Source of the DNA: Pseudopithomyces maydicus
Taxonomy: Eukaryota; Ascomycota; Dothideomycetes; Pleosporales; Didymosphaeriaceae
NCBI GenBank assembly: GCA_026873275.1
Contig: JANTUC010000003.1
Span: 434,001 to 498,000 of the forward strand
DNA: 64,000 bases
Direction of reading: 5' to 3'
The notes under the pieces are model-generated. The model was not told the DNA's origin and ran no database searches. It was given only the letters and a program-made list of their open reading frames with translations. Made by a program: the position numbers and the translations under genes. Below are positions 1 to 11,783 of the stretch, in pieces; position 1 is the stretch's first letter; the number at the start of each line of letters is the position of its first letter.

Positions 1-1
1 C

Positions 2-295
2 GAACTTTCCGATGACATTCTGCAGCACGTTTCATATTTCAGGCCAGGCGATACACTCTACAAATCAATCAGTTGGCCACTTTTCCTAGCTGGCGCCGAA
101 TGCGAGGGTCTCGCTCGTCGCGTTTGGATCATGGACAAACTGGACGAATTTTACAACTTGCTTTACTGGGGCTATGTTCACACAGCGAAGAAGATTTTGG
201 AGATTATCTGGAGCTGCAAAGACAAATACGGTGCCAATAATTCCTGTTGGATTAGTGATATCAAAGAGCTAGGATATGAAATTCTGATCGCGTAA
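2..295 (+). CDS. Fungal-specific transcription factor, C-terminal end (partial)
   Basis: An open frame runs from the window edge to TAA at 293-295 and gives 97 residues. The string WPLFLAGAE followed by a basic stretch and a late aromatic/IW segment is typical of the last helices of the fungal-specific transcription factor domain that accompanies Zn(II)2Cys6 DNA-binding proteins. The DNA-binding N-terminus lies outside the window, so the zinc cluster cannot be verified. Its target genes are unknown; the next gene downstream is a co-oriented GH76 hydrolase 1.5 kb away, which is too far to imply regulation. Confidence 0.72.
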   Translation, partial: ELSDDILQHVSYFRPGDTLYKSISWPLFLAGAECEGLARRVWIMDKLDEFYNLLYWGYVHTAKKILEIIWSCKDKYGANNSCWISDIKELGYEILIA

Positions 296-1821
296 AAGTG
301 TAGCAAGTTGCGCCGAGGAAGATGTTCACGCTTCTCAGATCCCGCAACTATTAGTACTCACTACAAATATTGCAGTGGAGCAGGATGAAGACACTTCACG
401 GTCGTCGGTAAATGCAGATCGACAGAAAACCGCGCAGATGTTTCAAATAATCAGGCCAACACTCTCTTCTCCCAGAATACGTCAGTAGATTTTCCTATGA
501 AGGAAATATGAAAATCAGTTCGGGAGACGATGCGGTCTGAGCGCCTGTCACAACTATTGGATATTCACGTGACACGCACGATCCTCTGTTCCGGCGTTTC
601 GGGTTCCACCTTGGATCTGCAATGCCTTATCGACAAGGCCGGCATTTTTCGTCGGCATTAGCGTCACTTCACTTTTCTTCTATGGTCGATACAGAGTCTC
701 TCTTGGTATTGTTTTATACCTATGGACTCCTTGAGGCTTGTTTCCTGCATCGTATAGCTGTTTCCAGTGCCAAGTGTATCATCCATATTTCAGAATCCTC
801 GGTAGACTTTGAGGACTGTCAGGCCACTGCTGCCAATGAACCACTCATGCTTTGCAGCCTGAAACAACACACCGAGTGGAGTGCCTGAGATGTTCACGCC
901 AACGCATCAGCCACGTTGAGCGCGATAACACCACACTGCCAACTAATAACATTTCTTGGGCAAGGAATTGGACTACGGGAAAGATTACGATCAACTGTAA
1001 AACTCTAAAGAGGTCCTGAGATCAAGAGACGAATATGTGCTCGGATGCGATGATGTCTGGGCACGTGATTGGCTTAGCCCAAACGAGACGTCCCTGCCGA
1101 GGCGCTGCGCCTCATCCCCTAACAGCACTTGAGTCTGTGACAATGCAAGACAACCCAGCATCGCGTTCTTTTGACAGCTCATAAACATTTACGAGAAAAC
1201 AATCTCATTCGTAGCGAAATCCCGATGAAACCTTGATGTTGGGTCACGCGGGCTCAACAGCCTGTATTCGTTCTCGCTTCCACATTCGTGGCATCGCAAC
1301 CGCACTTCCTACGAGACGGGCAATATGCACGCACTGGCACTTCTCCTTTCAGTGAGCGCCGCGGGCGCCTTTGTGCCTAATCAGGTTCTCCTTAGAACAT
1401 ATGAACTTGAAGGGGATGGGCCTAGCCGTCACATCTTGAAACAGCAAGTTCCGCTAAATTTAGCGTATATGTGAGGCCCTTTCGCTCTCTGGTCCAGCAT
1501 ACCATGTCACAGATCTCCCACACTACCGCCCAATTCCTTGTATTTATGTTTCTTTCTACCTGTCTTGGTACATCCTTAGATGAGAGGCACAAAGGCGAGT
1601 CAATAGCATGGTCGTGGCTGGTGAGACACCCGCGTGGCCCACGGTTTATCGCGTAGGGTATCGAGCGCTCTACCAGACCTATAAACACTGTTGGGACCGT
1701 TTCTTTTGAGATCGTAGAAGTTTTTTGGCTGTGTGTCGCAGTGTGTTTTTATTTATTCGTGCTCCGGGTCGTCCCATACCACACTCCTTAATACTATTAA
1801 TTTTCTCTCTACGCACCCATC
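296..1821. other. Intergenic region, no gene seen
   Basis: About 1.5 kb between the transcription factor end and the GH76 gene. Only short unrelated open frames are present. The last 80 bases before the GH76 start are T/C-rich with an AT-rich patch (about 1745-1812), compatible with a promoter and leader. Confidence 0.6.
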
Positions 1822-3303
1822 ATGCATTATTCAACCTTCTTACAGACTCTTTTACTATCCGCTCCTTTCGTACACAACACATTTGCGCAAGATAATCTTC
1901 CGCTAAGCGATCTTAGCGACCCGACAAAACGCGCACAATTCGCACTTTCATCACTGCAGATCTGGTATGACGCAGGCAGTGGTTTATATAGCACGACCGG
2001 ATGGTGGAACTCAGCGAATGCCGTACGTTCTCGATCCTTGGTTGTTGAACTTTATTTAACCATATCATAGATGACCACCCTCGCAAACATCGCAAAAGCT
2101 GACAAGACTCAACAAACAAAAGATCTGTAAGTAACGCAGACCTACTAATGGATCCTTTGCTGACTCTAACAGAGCATCCCGTGTATTCGCAAATACGCTT
2201 GTACAAGCACCGCCACATAATCCTCAGCCGGGAATAGAGCAATCAGGCACCAAGAAGAGGGATACCGACGATATTACGTTCGTGTTAGAAGGCTTGACTG
2301 GCATGGAAACAGGCTACGACAAAATTCTCGACAACGAAGACGAACTTCTTACAATCTACCCTGAAAACTGGCGCAAGGTGGACGGAGAATATCTTGACGT
2401 AACCCAACTCCCCATCTACACATCATCGGCAGACAAAGTCACAGTTGCCGCTGCCGATGCGAATGATTGGCTGGATGGCTTCTACGATGACGACTTGTGG
2501 TGGGCCCTCGCTTGGATTGCGGCCTATGACCTTACACAAGACCAAGAGTACCTCACGCTTTCAAAGGACATTTTCAACGCCGTTGCCAAGACATGGGGCA
2601 CCTATTGTGGAGATGGAGGAATCTACTGGAATTGGAAGAAGGACTACGTTAACGCGATTGCAAACGAGTTGTTTTTATCAACAGCTGCTCATCTTGCGAA
2701 TCGCGTGGATGAGAAGGACAAGCCAACATACGTGAAATGGGCCAAGATGGAAATCGAGTGGTTCACGATCACAGACATGATCAATGACAGGGGGACTATT
2801 AATGATGGGTTGACGGAAGAATGCCACAACAACAATAGGGTAAGTTCATACCAACTCAGAAACTCCTGGGCAACACAGTCTGACATTCTTAGACCACATG
2901 GTCCTACAACCAAGGCGTTATCCTTGGCGGTCTAGTCGAACTCAACCGCGCCTCGCCAGACGAATATTACATGGAGCTCGCGAACAATTTCGCCAAAGCC
3001 GCCATTTCAGAGCTCTCCGATGATAATGGTATTCTCCACGACAGATGCGGACCCTACTGCGGCCCCGACGGCTCGCAATTCAAGGGGATCTTTGTTCGCA
3101 ATCTGCAGATGCTTCATGAAGTTGCACCAGACGATGTATACGCGGATTTCATCAAGAAGAATGCGGAAAGTATTTGGCAGAACGATAGAGATGAGGGCAA
3201 CATGTTGAGCGTCAACTGGGCGGGGCCTTTCATCAATCCTGCAAATGCTAGCACGCACTCGAGTGCAATGGACGCTCTTGTTGCTGCTATCACAGTGCAG
3301 TGA
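1822..3303 (+). CDS. Secreted glycoside hydrolase family 76 (alpha-1,6-mannanase-like)
   Basis: Exons 1822-2022, 2071-2126, 2173-2839 and 2893-3303 join in frame to 444 residues. Residues 1-22 form a signal peptide ending near TFAQD. GH76 hallmarks are WWNSANA and TTLAN (about residues 61-73), the acidic catalytic motif DDD-LWWALAW (residues 191-198), then ECHNNN across the last intron and NQGVILGG. The family cleaves alpha-1,6-mannan in the cell wall or from other fungi (Dcw1/Dfg5 and bacterial Aman6 relatives). There is no C-terminal GPI-anchor signal, so a free secreted enzyme is more likely than a wall-anchored Dfg5. The stretch between TTLAN and the catalytic motif (about 115 residues) is long. 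The start is the only ATG giving a signal peptide. Confidence 0.88.
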
Positions 3304-3457
3304 TTGAAAGAAATCAAAGGAAATGAAGGAAGAAAAAAACTTAATGACTTTATGACGGCGGAGTTGCGGTTTGGTTGGTAGGCGGTAATCTAGTGCATAA
3401 TTGCTAATGATACCCATTTCATTTCCATCAATCTCATTACACTTTCTTGGTACATGC

Positions 3458-3994
3458 TCAAGCCTTCAAAACTTTCCACTCGTGCAATCGCGCCCCGTTC
3501 AAGAAATCCTCCTTCCCTATATCAAGCCCCAGCCCACGCAACAAATCATACGCCGTGACGACGTGAAACCAGAAATTGGGGTGTGAGTGCATTGCAACGA
3601 AATCCACGGCCCCGAATTCAGCAGAAGCCGCGCCTCCCCGAAGGTTCTGCTTCACGACAAAACCCTCTCTCCCGTTCAGATCCTCGGGCCCAATGGATTC
3701 GAGGAAGGAGATGGTCTTCGCGACCCGCGCGATGAGGGTGTCGAGAGTGGGGTCGTCTTTGAGGGGGCCCAGTGGCGAGGTTGGGAGGGCGGGATTGAGG
3801 CGTGAGGGGAGACCTGATGCCATGGAGCAGAAGATGAAGACTTGCATGGGAAAAGGTAGCATGTCGGGATGGATGCGGGCGGACATGATGGTTGCGGGGT
3901 CGATGCTCGAATTCTGGGCTTTCTTTAAGATGGAAGTGATGTTATGCAAGCCGCGGACGACTGGTGGAATTGCGAGAGCATGGAGCGAAGTCAT
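3458..3994 (-). CDS. DUF1993 family protein
   Basis: A single exon of 178 residues. The pattern matches DUF1993 (DinB/YfiT-like four-helix fold): N-terminal MTSLHALAIPPVVRGLHN, a central ARIHPDMLPFPMQV, and C-terminal HPNFWFHVVTAYDLLR followed by G-LDIGKEDFL. Full length for the family. The biochemical function of DUF1993 is not established; the fold is shared with metal-dependent thiol transferases, but the conserved His of DinB enzymes is not obvious here. It is convergent with the GH76 gene, the two stop codons being about 155 bases apart. Confidence 0.85.
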   Translation of the reverse strand: MTSLHALAIPPVVRGLHNITSILKKAQNSSIDPATIMSARIHPDMLPFPMQVFIFCSMASGLPSRLNPALPTSPLGPLKDDPTLDTLIARVAKTISFLESIGPEDLNGREGFVVKQNLRGGAASAEFGAVDFVAMHSHPNFWFHVVTAYDLLRGLGLDIGKEDFLNGARLHEWKVLKA

Positions 3995-4670
3995 GGTGGA
4001 AGCGGCGTGCTTGGAGGGACTTTGAGGGGTGGTAAGGTCGACTCAGTGTTCCGTGGGTTGAACGTGATTTTGGGAAACATGTTCGAGTGTCTATGTATGC
4101 GTTTTATCGAAATGTCGCCTCGGTGTTTCGGCCTTTGAATTTCGACGATATTCGTCATCAAGTATGTAGTGCCTGCTCGGAACTGTTACACCGCCCGTGC
4201 TGTGTTTCTCGTTTGACCAAATTCTAATCAGCGCGTCTCAGCCGCACGGTTATCAATGCCCAGGATATTGAGACATTGCTCTTCAGTGATTAGAAATAAG
4301 AATTAAAAATCGTTCTCCGATTATAAGGTGGTGCTTTGAGGGTATGGTACATACACGTAGATAGCTAGAGTAAAAGCGCTACGAAGCTATAAAGAAAGAA
4401 AAGAAAAGGCCATGATATATCTCTAAGCATCAAGACTAAACGCTGTAAACGTACTACCCAAATCCAAGTTAACATCTCCCTGTTCCGACTAGGGCAAGCT
4501 TCGTTGATCCCCTTGTATGCACTATCCAATCAAGCGAGTTCTTTAATCTCCGGTTCACAAAGCTCTTGGTTCAATGGCCGATAAGTTTACGCCCTGCCTT
4601 ACCACATTATATACTATACTGAGAAAGATCATAGACTCGTTAAACCCCGACATCATTTGTGGTCCAAATA
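3995..4670. other. Intergenic region, no gene seen
   Basis: AT-rich spacer of about 0.7 kb between two minus-strand genes. It should contain the promoter of the DUF1993 gene and the 3' end of the adenylating-enzyme transcript. No supported open frame. Confidence 0.55.
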
Positions 4671-6619
4671 TCATAGAACGATTCTTCCTGTATTACCCAA
4701 TGACAAATAGAGCTCCTCAATCTCTTCTTCGTATAACGAGGCTGTCGCTTTCTTCTGCACTGTCCCTTTCCCTGCAATCGCGAATGGTTTGTCCTTCTTC
4801 GCAAACAAGATAGCGTCCTTGCGTAGCTGGCCGGCTGAATCAGCGAAGCTGTTTGCTTCATCGATCTTAGGCGTCAACTCTGCCAAGACAGCTTGTCGTA
4901 TCTCTTCTTGTTCCGCGTTTATATCAGATCGCAGTTCGATTATGGCTACCGGTATATTCCGACCTGTACCGACTAAAATGCAGTTCTGCACTATTTCGTG
5001 TGAAGCAATGAGTGCCTCGTGTCTGATCGGGTTGAAATTCCATCCGCTTTTGAGTACAATCATATCGTCTGTGCGCCCTTCATGCTTCCAATGATGTTGT
5101 TTGGTGGGATGCTTGGAATAGAGATCCGACATAGAGTATTCTTCCATCCGAGGATACAGTTTGAAGACTCCTTGTACGTCCAATAAATCGTTGTTCTTTC
5201 GAAGGACTAGCTCGTACAGCTCGCCTCTTGAACGCCATTCAATGCCGTTGTACTCCGTGTTGTAGTAGACATACTGCCAGTCTTCCGGATCGGTCGCGTG
5301 CTGGATCAAGGTACCGGTTTCAGTGCTACCAACTAGAGCAAATAGGTGAGTGTGTCGTGCGATGATATCGCCTGCTCTCTCCGAGAGCACACCTGTAGGA
5401 TGTCAGTCGGTGGTGCTCAATACATCTTTCTATTCGAAAACCAACTCACCTCCAGTATAAGCGACGAACTTTAGTTGCTGAAGTTTTGCTAGAGCAATTG
5501 GCGACGTGGAAATGTCTTCTAGTGTAACTGGCAATAGATCTGCAGCATCTATACGTCCATATTCAGCCACCTGGGCGAAGACATCTGCCGTGGGTATTCC
5601 AGGAGGCCCCAGCACCACTGTACAGCCGTTGTATAGCGCCATCATCACTGACAGAATGATACCGGCACCATGGTATATTGGAAGTCCCCAAAAACATCTC
5701 CTACAATTGTCGTGAACCCTCCCTGTCAAAGTTGGACGCCCATCCAAGTCTGGAACAAGGCGCTGCGCATCTGTTGTTGCGAACTGCCAATGCGTCCAAA
5801 TAACAGGTTTTGGCATACCGGTCGATCCCGATGTATGTATCACCATACAAGGATGATGCTTGGCTTGTTCAAATGATTTATTGTACAAAAAGGGCCCGGT
5901 GTCTACGGAATCGTCTAGTAAATAATCAAGCTCTGGCATGCAGAGGGATTCCTACAAATTTTGTTAGTATTAAGAACTTGTCAAGGTCCATCAAAGATTG
6001 ACTTACCATTCGCGATGCTTCGAGTATGCCAGAAACTGGAAACCCAGCCGTGTGCAGTAGGATCCCGCAATCGGTCCGTTTAATTAAGTCGACGTGGCCC
6101 GCTATGCTATTACGATGAGAACTAAATAATACCTAGATAAGAATGGTGAGTTATGCGAATAATGAAGCGGTATAATCCCCGCTAACGTGCTATTTGCACG
6201 ACTGCGCCGCTTACCTTGTGGCCCGTCTTCATTCTTTGACTTTGTCAGTACTCCAGATTTCTATCTCAGAGATCTTGGGGCGAATGGGTACTTACAAAGC
6301 TACTAATACGATGGAATATCTTACATCCGGATGTCCTATATACATAACGGTTTCGAACATGGAGCTTCTGCCGATCTCCCTCTCGATAAAACGCGCAGTC
6401 TTGTTGACAGCATTGGCAAACTGATCCAGTCAATATTTTTCGTAATTCTCTTCAGGAATATATGCCTACCGTGTGGAAGTTAACGTCTCGGAAGCCATCT
6501 TTCAGATCAATCGATCGTGGAAAAGAGAAGCAAACGCGGTTCGGGTCGTTGGCGGCTATCTCATCGATCACGACCGGCACCAATCTCTTTCCGTGTTGGA
6601 CTTTGGTTTTAGAATCCAT
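4671..6619 (-). CDS. Stand-alone NRPS-like adenylate-forming enzyme (AMP-binding)
   Basis: Six exons join without frame errors: 6470-6619, 6296-6420, 6215-6233, 6007-6132, 5450-5951 and 4671-5392, giving 547 residues. Visible ANL-superfamily motifs are TSGSTGMPK (residues 180-188, P-loop-like A3), a mid-domain GSTETG (A5), EGRTDD followed by KSG (A8), and a late GKGTVQKKAT segment carrying the A10-type lysine. The enzyme should activate a carboxylic acid with ATP. The protein stops right after the adenylation domain: no carrier, reductase or thioesterase domain follows, unlike most fungal NRPS-like reductases. Exon 3 is only 19 bases. The chosen ATG precedes the conserved HGKRLVPVVIDEIA start; two upstream in-frame ATGs would add a hydrophobic extension and seem less likely. 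Substrate unknown. Confidence 0.85.
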
Positions 6620-9600
6620 TACTGTGCACCAATATGACATTGTGAGAAGACCCAGGATGGGAAAGCGAGTGACAATATATACGAGATGGGCGGTAAAGAC
6701 CGAAGTAAGAAAGTAAAAAACTAGCACAGTGACGCAAGTTTACGACCCCAAAGTCTCCAATAAAGGCAATGGTTCCATGATCTTTATGCGAAAGCTGAAG
6801 GAGTGGCAGCCATGGCTTACGGTCGCAAAGACGGCGAGACACGCACGCTATAGGAACGGTGTGGCTGTGCGCAGAGACCCATAGCGCAGTCCGCGCGAGT
6901 CGGTGCTTCCCGCCTCCTATCGCGAGCCCAACACGCTGTACTGAAACTAGATGGGGTCAGTGTCGAGGGTTTGCCGAATGGGATGTTGCGGGAATGAGAG
7001 AGGCGTAAGGTGTTCTGTTGCGTGGGAGTGCGCTAATTCACGCATCCTTCGCACAGGACCGAGGCAACGACACTTCAGGCTCTGCTTCACTACGAGGACA
7101 TTTGGCATTTTCGCCACTCTCCTCCAAGTGGAGCTGAGCCGCCGGCAATGTCTTCCTGGAATGAGCACAGCTGCACATGTGCGTCCTTGGCGCAAGCGTC
7201 TTCCAACATGCCAGCTGGAACGTTCGCACGCCGCCCCTCTAGCGCAGGACCGCCGCGATTTCTAAGGATGACAGTCCAGATCCGCGATGCGGTCGCAGTT
7301 TCAGTTTCGAAGACTTGTTCTAGCGCCTGGAAAGCTCCTGGCGACAAACCGTAGGAGTCTGCACAAGCGTCGCTATTTGGGTCTCCCAGAAATATTGCCA
7401 ATGGGCGATCAATAAAACACTAAACGACCAAAGCTGAGCCGCATACGTGACACCCTGGTTGGGAGATACGAACATCGCTCGTACACTACTTCAGCGAAAC
7501 CCCAACATACGAAACGCCAACATCCAACACCTTCCGAAGAACGAGACACAGCACCAAACCACACGACTACGTCCGTAGCTCCTGGACCAAGACCAAAGCA
7601 CCGGAGCAGTACCTGTGCTCTCACGCTTAGACCTACTAACCGCCTTGCTGGCATCATCCTCGCCTGATCCATCATCTTCACCTTTTGCTTCGTTCCAAAC
7701 TTTCATTTTCCAAAAACAACTGTGTGCAGCAATCACTACAGCAGCTTTAATATCCAATACTATCGGTGTAACAAGGCTACCCACCCTCAACGAGCTCCGA
7801 TGGCACGGAATCGGCCCCCAAAGTAGCAAGCCTCATGCACAGCATACGCAATACCCGCCTCAGGTGCCGCCAGCGTAAGACCGAGGGTTCTTTTCCCCGT
7901 AGATTCCGCCCCCAAATCTCGCATTACCGCCCCAACGAGGCTTCGGCCCTCGCATTGCCGCCATGGAACGATGAACGGACACAGCGACATGCTTCCCTCG
8001 CGCATCCCTCGCACACCACTTCACCACCTCTAGTCGCCAAAACGTGTTTCGCCGGATCCGCAATCGGGCACAGGGAGGTGGAGCAGCCGGGCAAAATCCA
8101 GGCGTGACAATACTCATCCCACGTCGAACGACCCACGCACGCACGTCAAGATTCTTGCCCACGAACAGCTTTAGGCCTTACGCCATGCGACGCTTTTACC
8201 CAAAGGAGCGGCGTATGCTATTCTAAACAAATGCTAGTGCTGTACTGTTTCGTGCGCCCGCCAGTCAGAATTTTGAAACCGGCGCCACAGCGAGAATCCA
8301 CGTGCGTTCCGCGTGGTGATGCCGGGGTCCGATTGTGTCCTCGCTGCTGAGGCAGCCTCACATCAGCCTCGTTCGCTGGTTTAGGTGTCCCGTGATTTCA
8401 ACGGCGTGAGCGAAAGGGGGCCCCAAAAGGACGGAGTGGCCGCGCGCACAAAAACTTACTTAGAAAGGCAAAACGAACGCTGTGAAAGTGGGTTCGCCGT
8501 TGTGGAGATGAAAATTACGGGTCCTACAAGCGACAAATCAGGAACATGTGTGTAAGATTTGGGTGTGTGCTGTCTTCTTAATAAGAAGAAGGTGTATGCA
8601 GCAGTTGTGGGGAGTCTTCGCATTGCTGTCAGAAATATGCCTCGGCCTTCTCTGCGACGGAGCAGCCGAATTTGAAATTAGACCTCGATATGCGCCGAGG
8701 TTAAGTGGTGAACAAAGTCGTATTGTTGACCGTGATTTCTTGCTGCACTCGGATGGGATGTTGCGTTTAAGCCCAAGCAAACGGTTGGGAGGCATATCAG
8801 TCTACGTAATGCTGCGTCAATCTTACTCTCCTACCATGTAAAATCACTCGAAGGATTCCACTGCACTTGATCTCCAATCACAAGCAGCTTCGCATATCAA
8901 CCTTCCAGCGTCTAGCCCTTTGCCTTATCACGGCATTAGTTGAGTTACCTATCTTAGTTTCTTGTTCTGGGACCGGCATATCAACTTTTTCTGGAAGCTG
9001 AATCAGCCTTTGTAATAGCTAAGTACTATGTTTGGAACCTGATGCACAATAGGATCATGTTGCTGCAATATACTATCATGTAGGTCAACTGATTTCCAGA
9101 AATTAATCTCTGAGTTTCTTGTGTGAATAGTCCACATGCCTTTCCTTGTATTCAAAAGAATATAGCCATCTTCTGTTGTCTGTTCTCCGTAAAACCATCG
9201 TGAAACTTTCAGCTGGCATCTACCAAAACGTACCCAAGATCGATAAACTTTTATCAAATGAAAGACTCAGATTTCAATACAAGATCTACAAGGACAAGTA
9301 GCGATAACAATATACTAAAATCCTCGAAGACTAATATCCGAAGAAATGGTTGCATTGTTTTGGAGCCGACTCAGCTCTGGTAGACAGGACAAGGCTATAA
9401 TGTCCACCCTGTCAAGCTGTATGATGAGAACATGGCAAAATATTGATTGGGGAAGGTTCTATTACAATCGTCTACAATGTTGCCTAAGCGCAGGTTTAAT
9501 CAGGAAATTGTTATTTTACGATCCGATCTGTAGTCAACCTTCTTTCCAAGCAGAACCAGCGAAATGCATTCGGATCTTAGTAACCAACAGAGACGTAGAG

Positions 9601-9938
9601 AGAATTGACCACATCACATATACCTAAAACCAACATGAATCTCCATACTATGCAGGACCAAATTTTAGTTGGACAGATTCGGAAGAAAAAGATAGCTGAA
9701 TATCTGTAGCTTGAAGAAGAGCATTGGGTATAGCGGTGCAATGCGGGGAAACCCTCCACATCTATCCAAGGCCGACGTCTCCCCACATTGCATGCATCGG
9801 CACTATCACGACAATCTAGTGCAAAACCAAGATCTTTAACACAACTTCAAACTCATACATTCACTTGGGATTACTAGTTCATTGCTGAGCATCCTCGTCC
9901 TGATCGAATGCGTACTCGAAGCCATTCATTCAACCAAA
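6620..9938. other. Gene-poor region of 3.3 kb
   Basis: Only short overlapping frames are present on both strands, with no recognisable domain and no splice pattern joining them. About 6900-8500 is relatively GC-rich and 8800-9900 is AT-richer. The end should hold the promoter of the flavin oxidase. I see no transposon coding sequence or clear terminal repeats. Confidence 0.5.
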
Positions 9939-11783
9939 ATGCCGATAAACCAAGCTCCACCTCCCAGCCTTGACGCTAGATACAGCGGCATCTCCACACG
10001 CCTCGCAAAGGTAGCGCAGCAAGCCAAAGACCGACTGTATTCAAATAAAACGTTACCCGAAAGCGTTCCTCGCCGTCATGACGTCCGCCTACCACCTGAT
10101 ACTACACGCGAAGCTTTCGACGCAGCCATAAAAGCACTCCGAGACACTCTCGGAGAAGAAAATGTCGTCCTGAATGACAAACCATTAGTCGATGGATGGT
10201 ATCTCGAGCATCCTAATACTCATGATGCTTTTCATCTAATCGACCAAGAAGATCTTGTGTCTAGCGCGACCGCTTATCCATCGTCAACCGCTGAGGTGCA
10301 GGCAATTGTGAGATGGGCAAATGAATATAGTATCCCGATATACCCCATATCTATGGGAAGGAACGTTGGATACGGTGGGACAGCACCGCGAGTGCCTGGC
10401 TCAGTGGTAATAGATCTGGGAAAACGGATGAACAAGATCGTGAATATTGATGCGGATAATGCATCGTGCTTGGTGGAACCAGGAGTCTCCTATTTTGCAC
10501 TCTATGACGAGATTCAAAGAAGAAATCTGCCTTTCTGGATCGACTGTCCTGACCTTGGGGGTGGTAGCGTACTAGGCAATGCGATCGATCGTGGGGTCGG
10601 ATATACCCCCATGGGCGACCACTTCGGGGCGCATTGCGGTATGGAGATTGTTCTACCAAATGGTGAGCTTCTTCGTACCGGAATGGGGGCGCTTCCGGGT
10701 AAAGATGGTGTGGACAACCCTACCTGGCAGTCTTTCGCAGCCGCATATGGGCCCTATTCGGATGGCATTTTCTCACAGAGCAACTTCGGAATAGTATGCC
10801 AGATGGGATTCCACTTGATGCATAAAACTGGCCATCAGTCATATATGCTCACATTCCCTCATGACGAGGACTTTACCGATATTGTTGAGATCATTCGGCC
10901 CCTGGCGCAGAAAGGAATATTGGGTAACATCCCACAACTGCGCCATGTTGTACAGGAGCTGAATGTCACTGGGCATCCAAAGTCACACTGGTACTCTGGA
11001 TCTGGTCCGGTACCACGCGACACTATTCGGAAGCACGCGTCAAAGCTGCCCTGTGGCGACTGCTCTTGGGTATTCTACGGCTGCCAATACGGCGACGCCG
11101 CAGCCATCAAAAGTCAACTCGAAATCATCAAGACTGCTTTTTCTTCAATCAAGGGATACAAGTTCTTCCTCCCTTCCGATGTCCCTGCAGATCATTATCT
11201 CCACGACCGTGCTCTTGTCTGCTCCGGTGTACCTGTCCTGCGAGAGCTCGATTGGCTCAACTGGAAGCCTAACGCTGCGCATCTCTTCTTTTCGCCCATC
11301 ACCCCCACGCGCGGTAAAGACGCGAAAATTGTACACGACATCAACGTCCGCCTACACGCAAAATATGGCATCGATCTTTTCCCCACGCTCTGCATTGCCG
11401 GGAGGGAAATGCATTACATCACTAACATTATATACGACCGTTCGTCCGAAGATGAGAAACGGCGATGCAACGCGCTGATGGAGGAGTTGATTTCTGAGGC
11501 GGCGAGTGAGGGTTATGGGGAGTATAGAACTCACTTATTGTATGCAGATCAGGTTGCTGAGACGTACAACTGGAACAATAACGCCTTGATGCGATTCAAC
11601 GAAACGATTAAAGACGCGTTGGATCCTAACGGCATTCTAGCGCCTGGGAGAAATGGAATCTGGCCGAAGAAGTACAGAGGTAAAGGGTGGGAGCTGCGGA
11701 AGGGCGACAGTCGCATACACAAAGCTATTGGGGGTGGCACGATCGCACCTACGACTGCAGGCATCGAAAAAGCAAGATTGTAG
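9939..11783 (+). CDS. Vanillyl-alcohol-oxidase-type FAD-linked oxidase
   Basis: A single exon of 614 residues from the ATG at 9939, which has A at -3 and precedes the first conserved segment. The open frame extends 57 bases further upstream but adds only an unconserved hydrophobic stretch. FAD-binding PCMH-type domain: GRNVGYGG near residues 141-148, then CPDLGGGSVLGNAIDRG with the Asp (about 205) matching VAO Asp170, and GYTPMGDH. The C-terminal lobe has AHLFFSPI (His about 448, likely the covalent flavin attachment site), EYRTH (Tyr/Arg pair about 529-530, like VAO Tyr503/Arg504) and LAPGRNGIWP. VAO-family enzymes oxidise 4-hydroxybenzyl alcohols, 4-alkylphenols or related phenols using oxygen. 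It is the first of three plus-strand genes with a possible phenol-degrading theme. No secretion signal; probably cytosolic or peroxisomal, though no PTS1 is seen. Confidence 0.9.
   Translation: MPINQAPPPSLDARYSGISTRLAKVAQQAKDRLYSNKTLPESVPRRHDVRLPPDTTREAFDAAIKALRDTLGEENVVLNDKPLVDGWYLEHPNTHDAFHLIDQEDLVSSATAYPSSTAEVQAIVRWANEYSIPIYPISMGRNVGYGGTAPRVPGSVVIDLGKRMNKIVNIDADNASCLVEPGVSYFALYDEIQRRNLPFWIDCPDLGGGSVLGNAIDRGVGYTPMGDHFGAHCGMEIVLPNGELLRTGMGALPGKDGVDNPTWQSFAAAYGPYSDGIFSQSNFGIVCQMGFHLMHKTGHQSYMLTFPHDEDFTDIVEIIRPLAQKGILGNIPQLRHVVQELNVTGHPKSHWYSGSGPVPRDTIRKHASKLPCGDCSWVFYGCQYGDAAAIKSQLEIIKTAFSSIKGYKFFLPSDVPADHYLHDRALVCSGVPVLRELDWLNWKPNAAHLFFSPITPTRGKDAKIVHDINVRLHAKYGIDLFPTLCIAGREMHYITNIIYDRSSEDEKRRCNALMEELISEAASEGYGEYRTHLLYADQVAETYNWNNNALMRFNETIKDALDPNGILAPGRNGIWPKKYRGKGWELRKGDSRIHKAIGGGTIAPTTAGIEKARL

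Noticed and set aside
6950..8226. Many overlapping GC-rich frames on both strands
   Set aside because: Short, compositionally biased (Arg/Cys/Ser rich) and mutually overlapping, as expected from GC-rich noncoding DNA.
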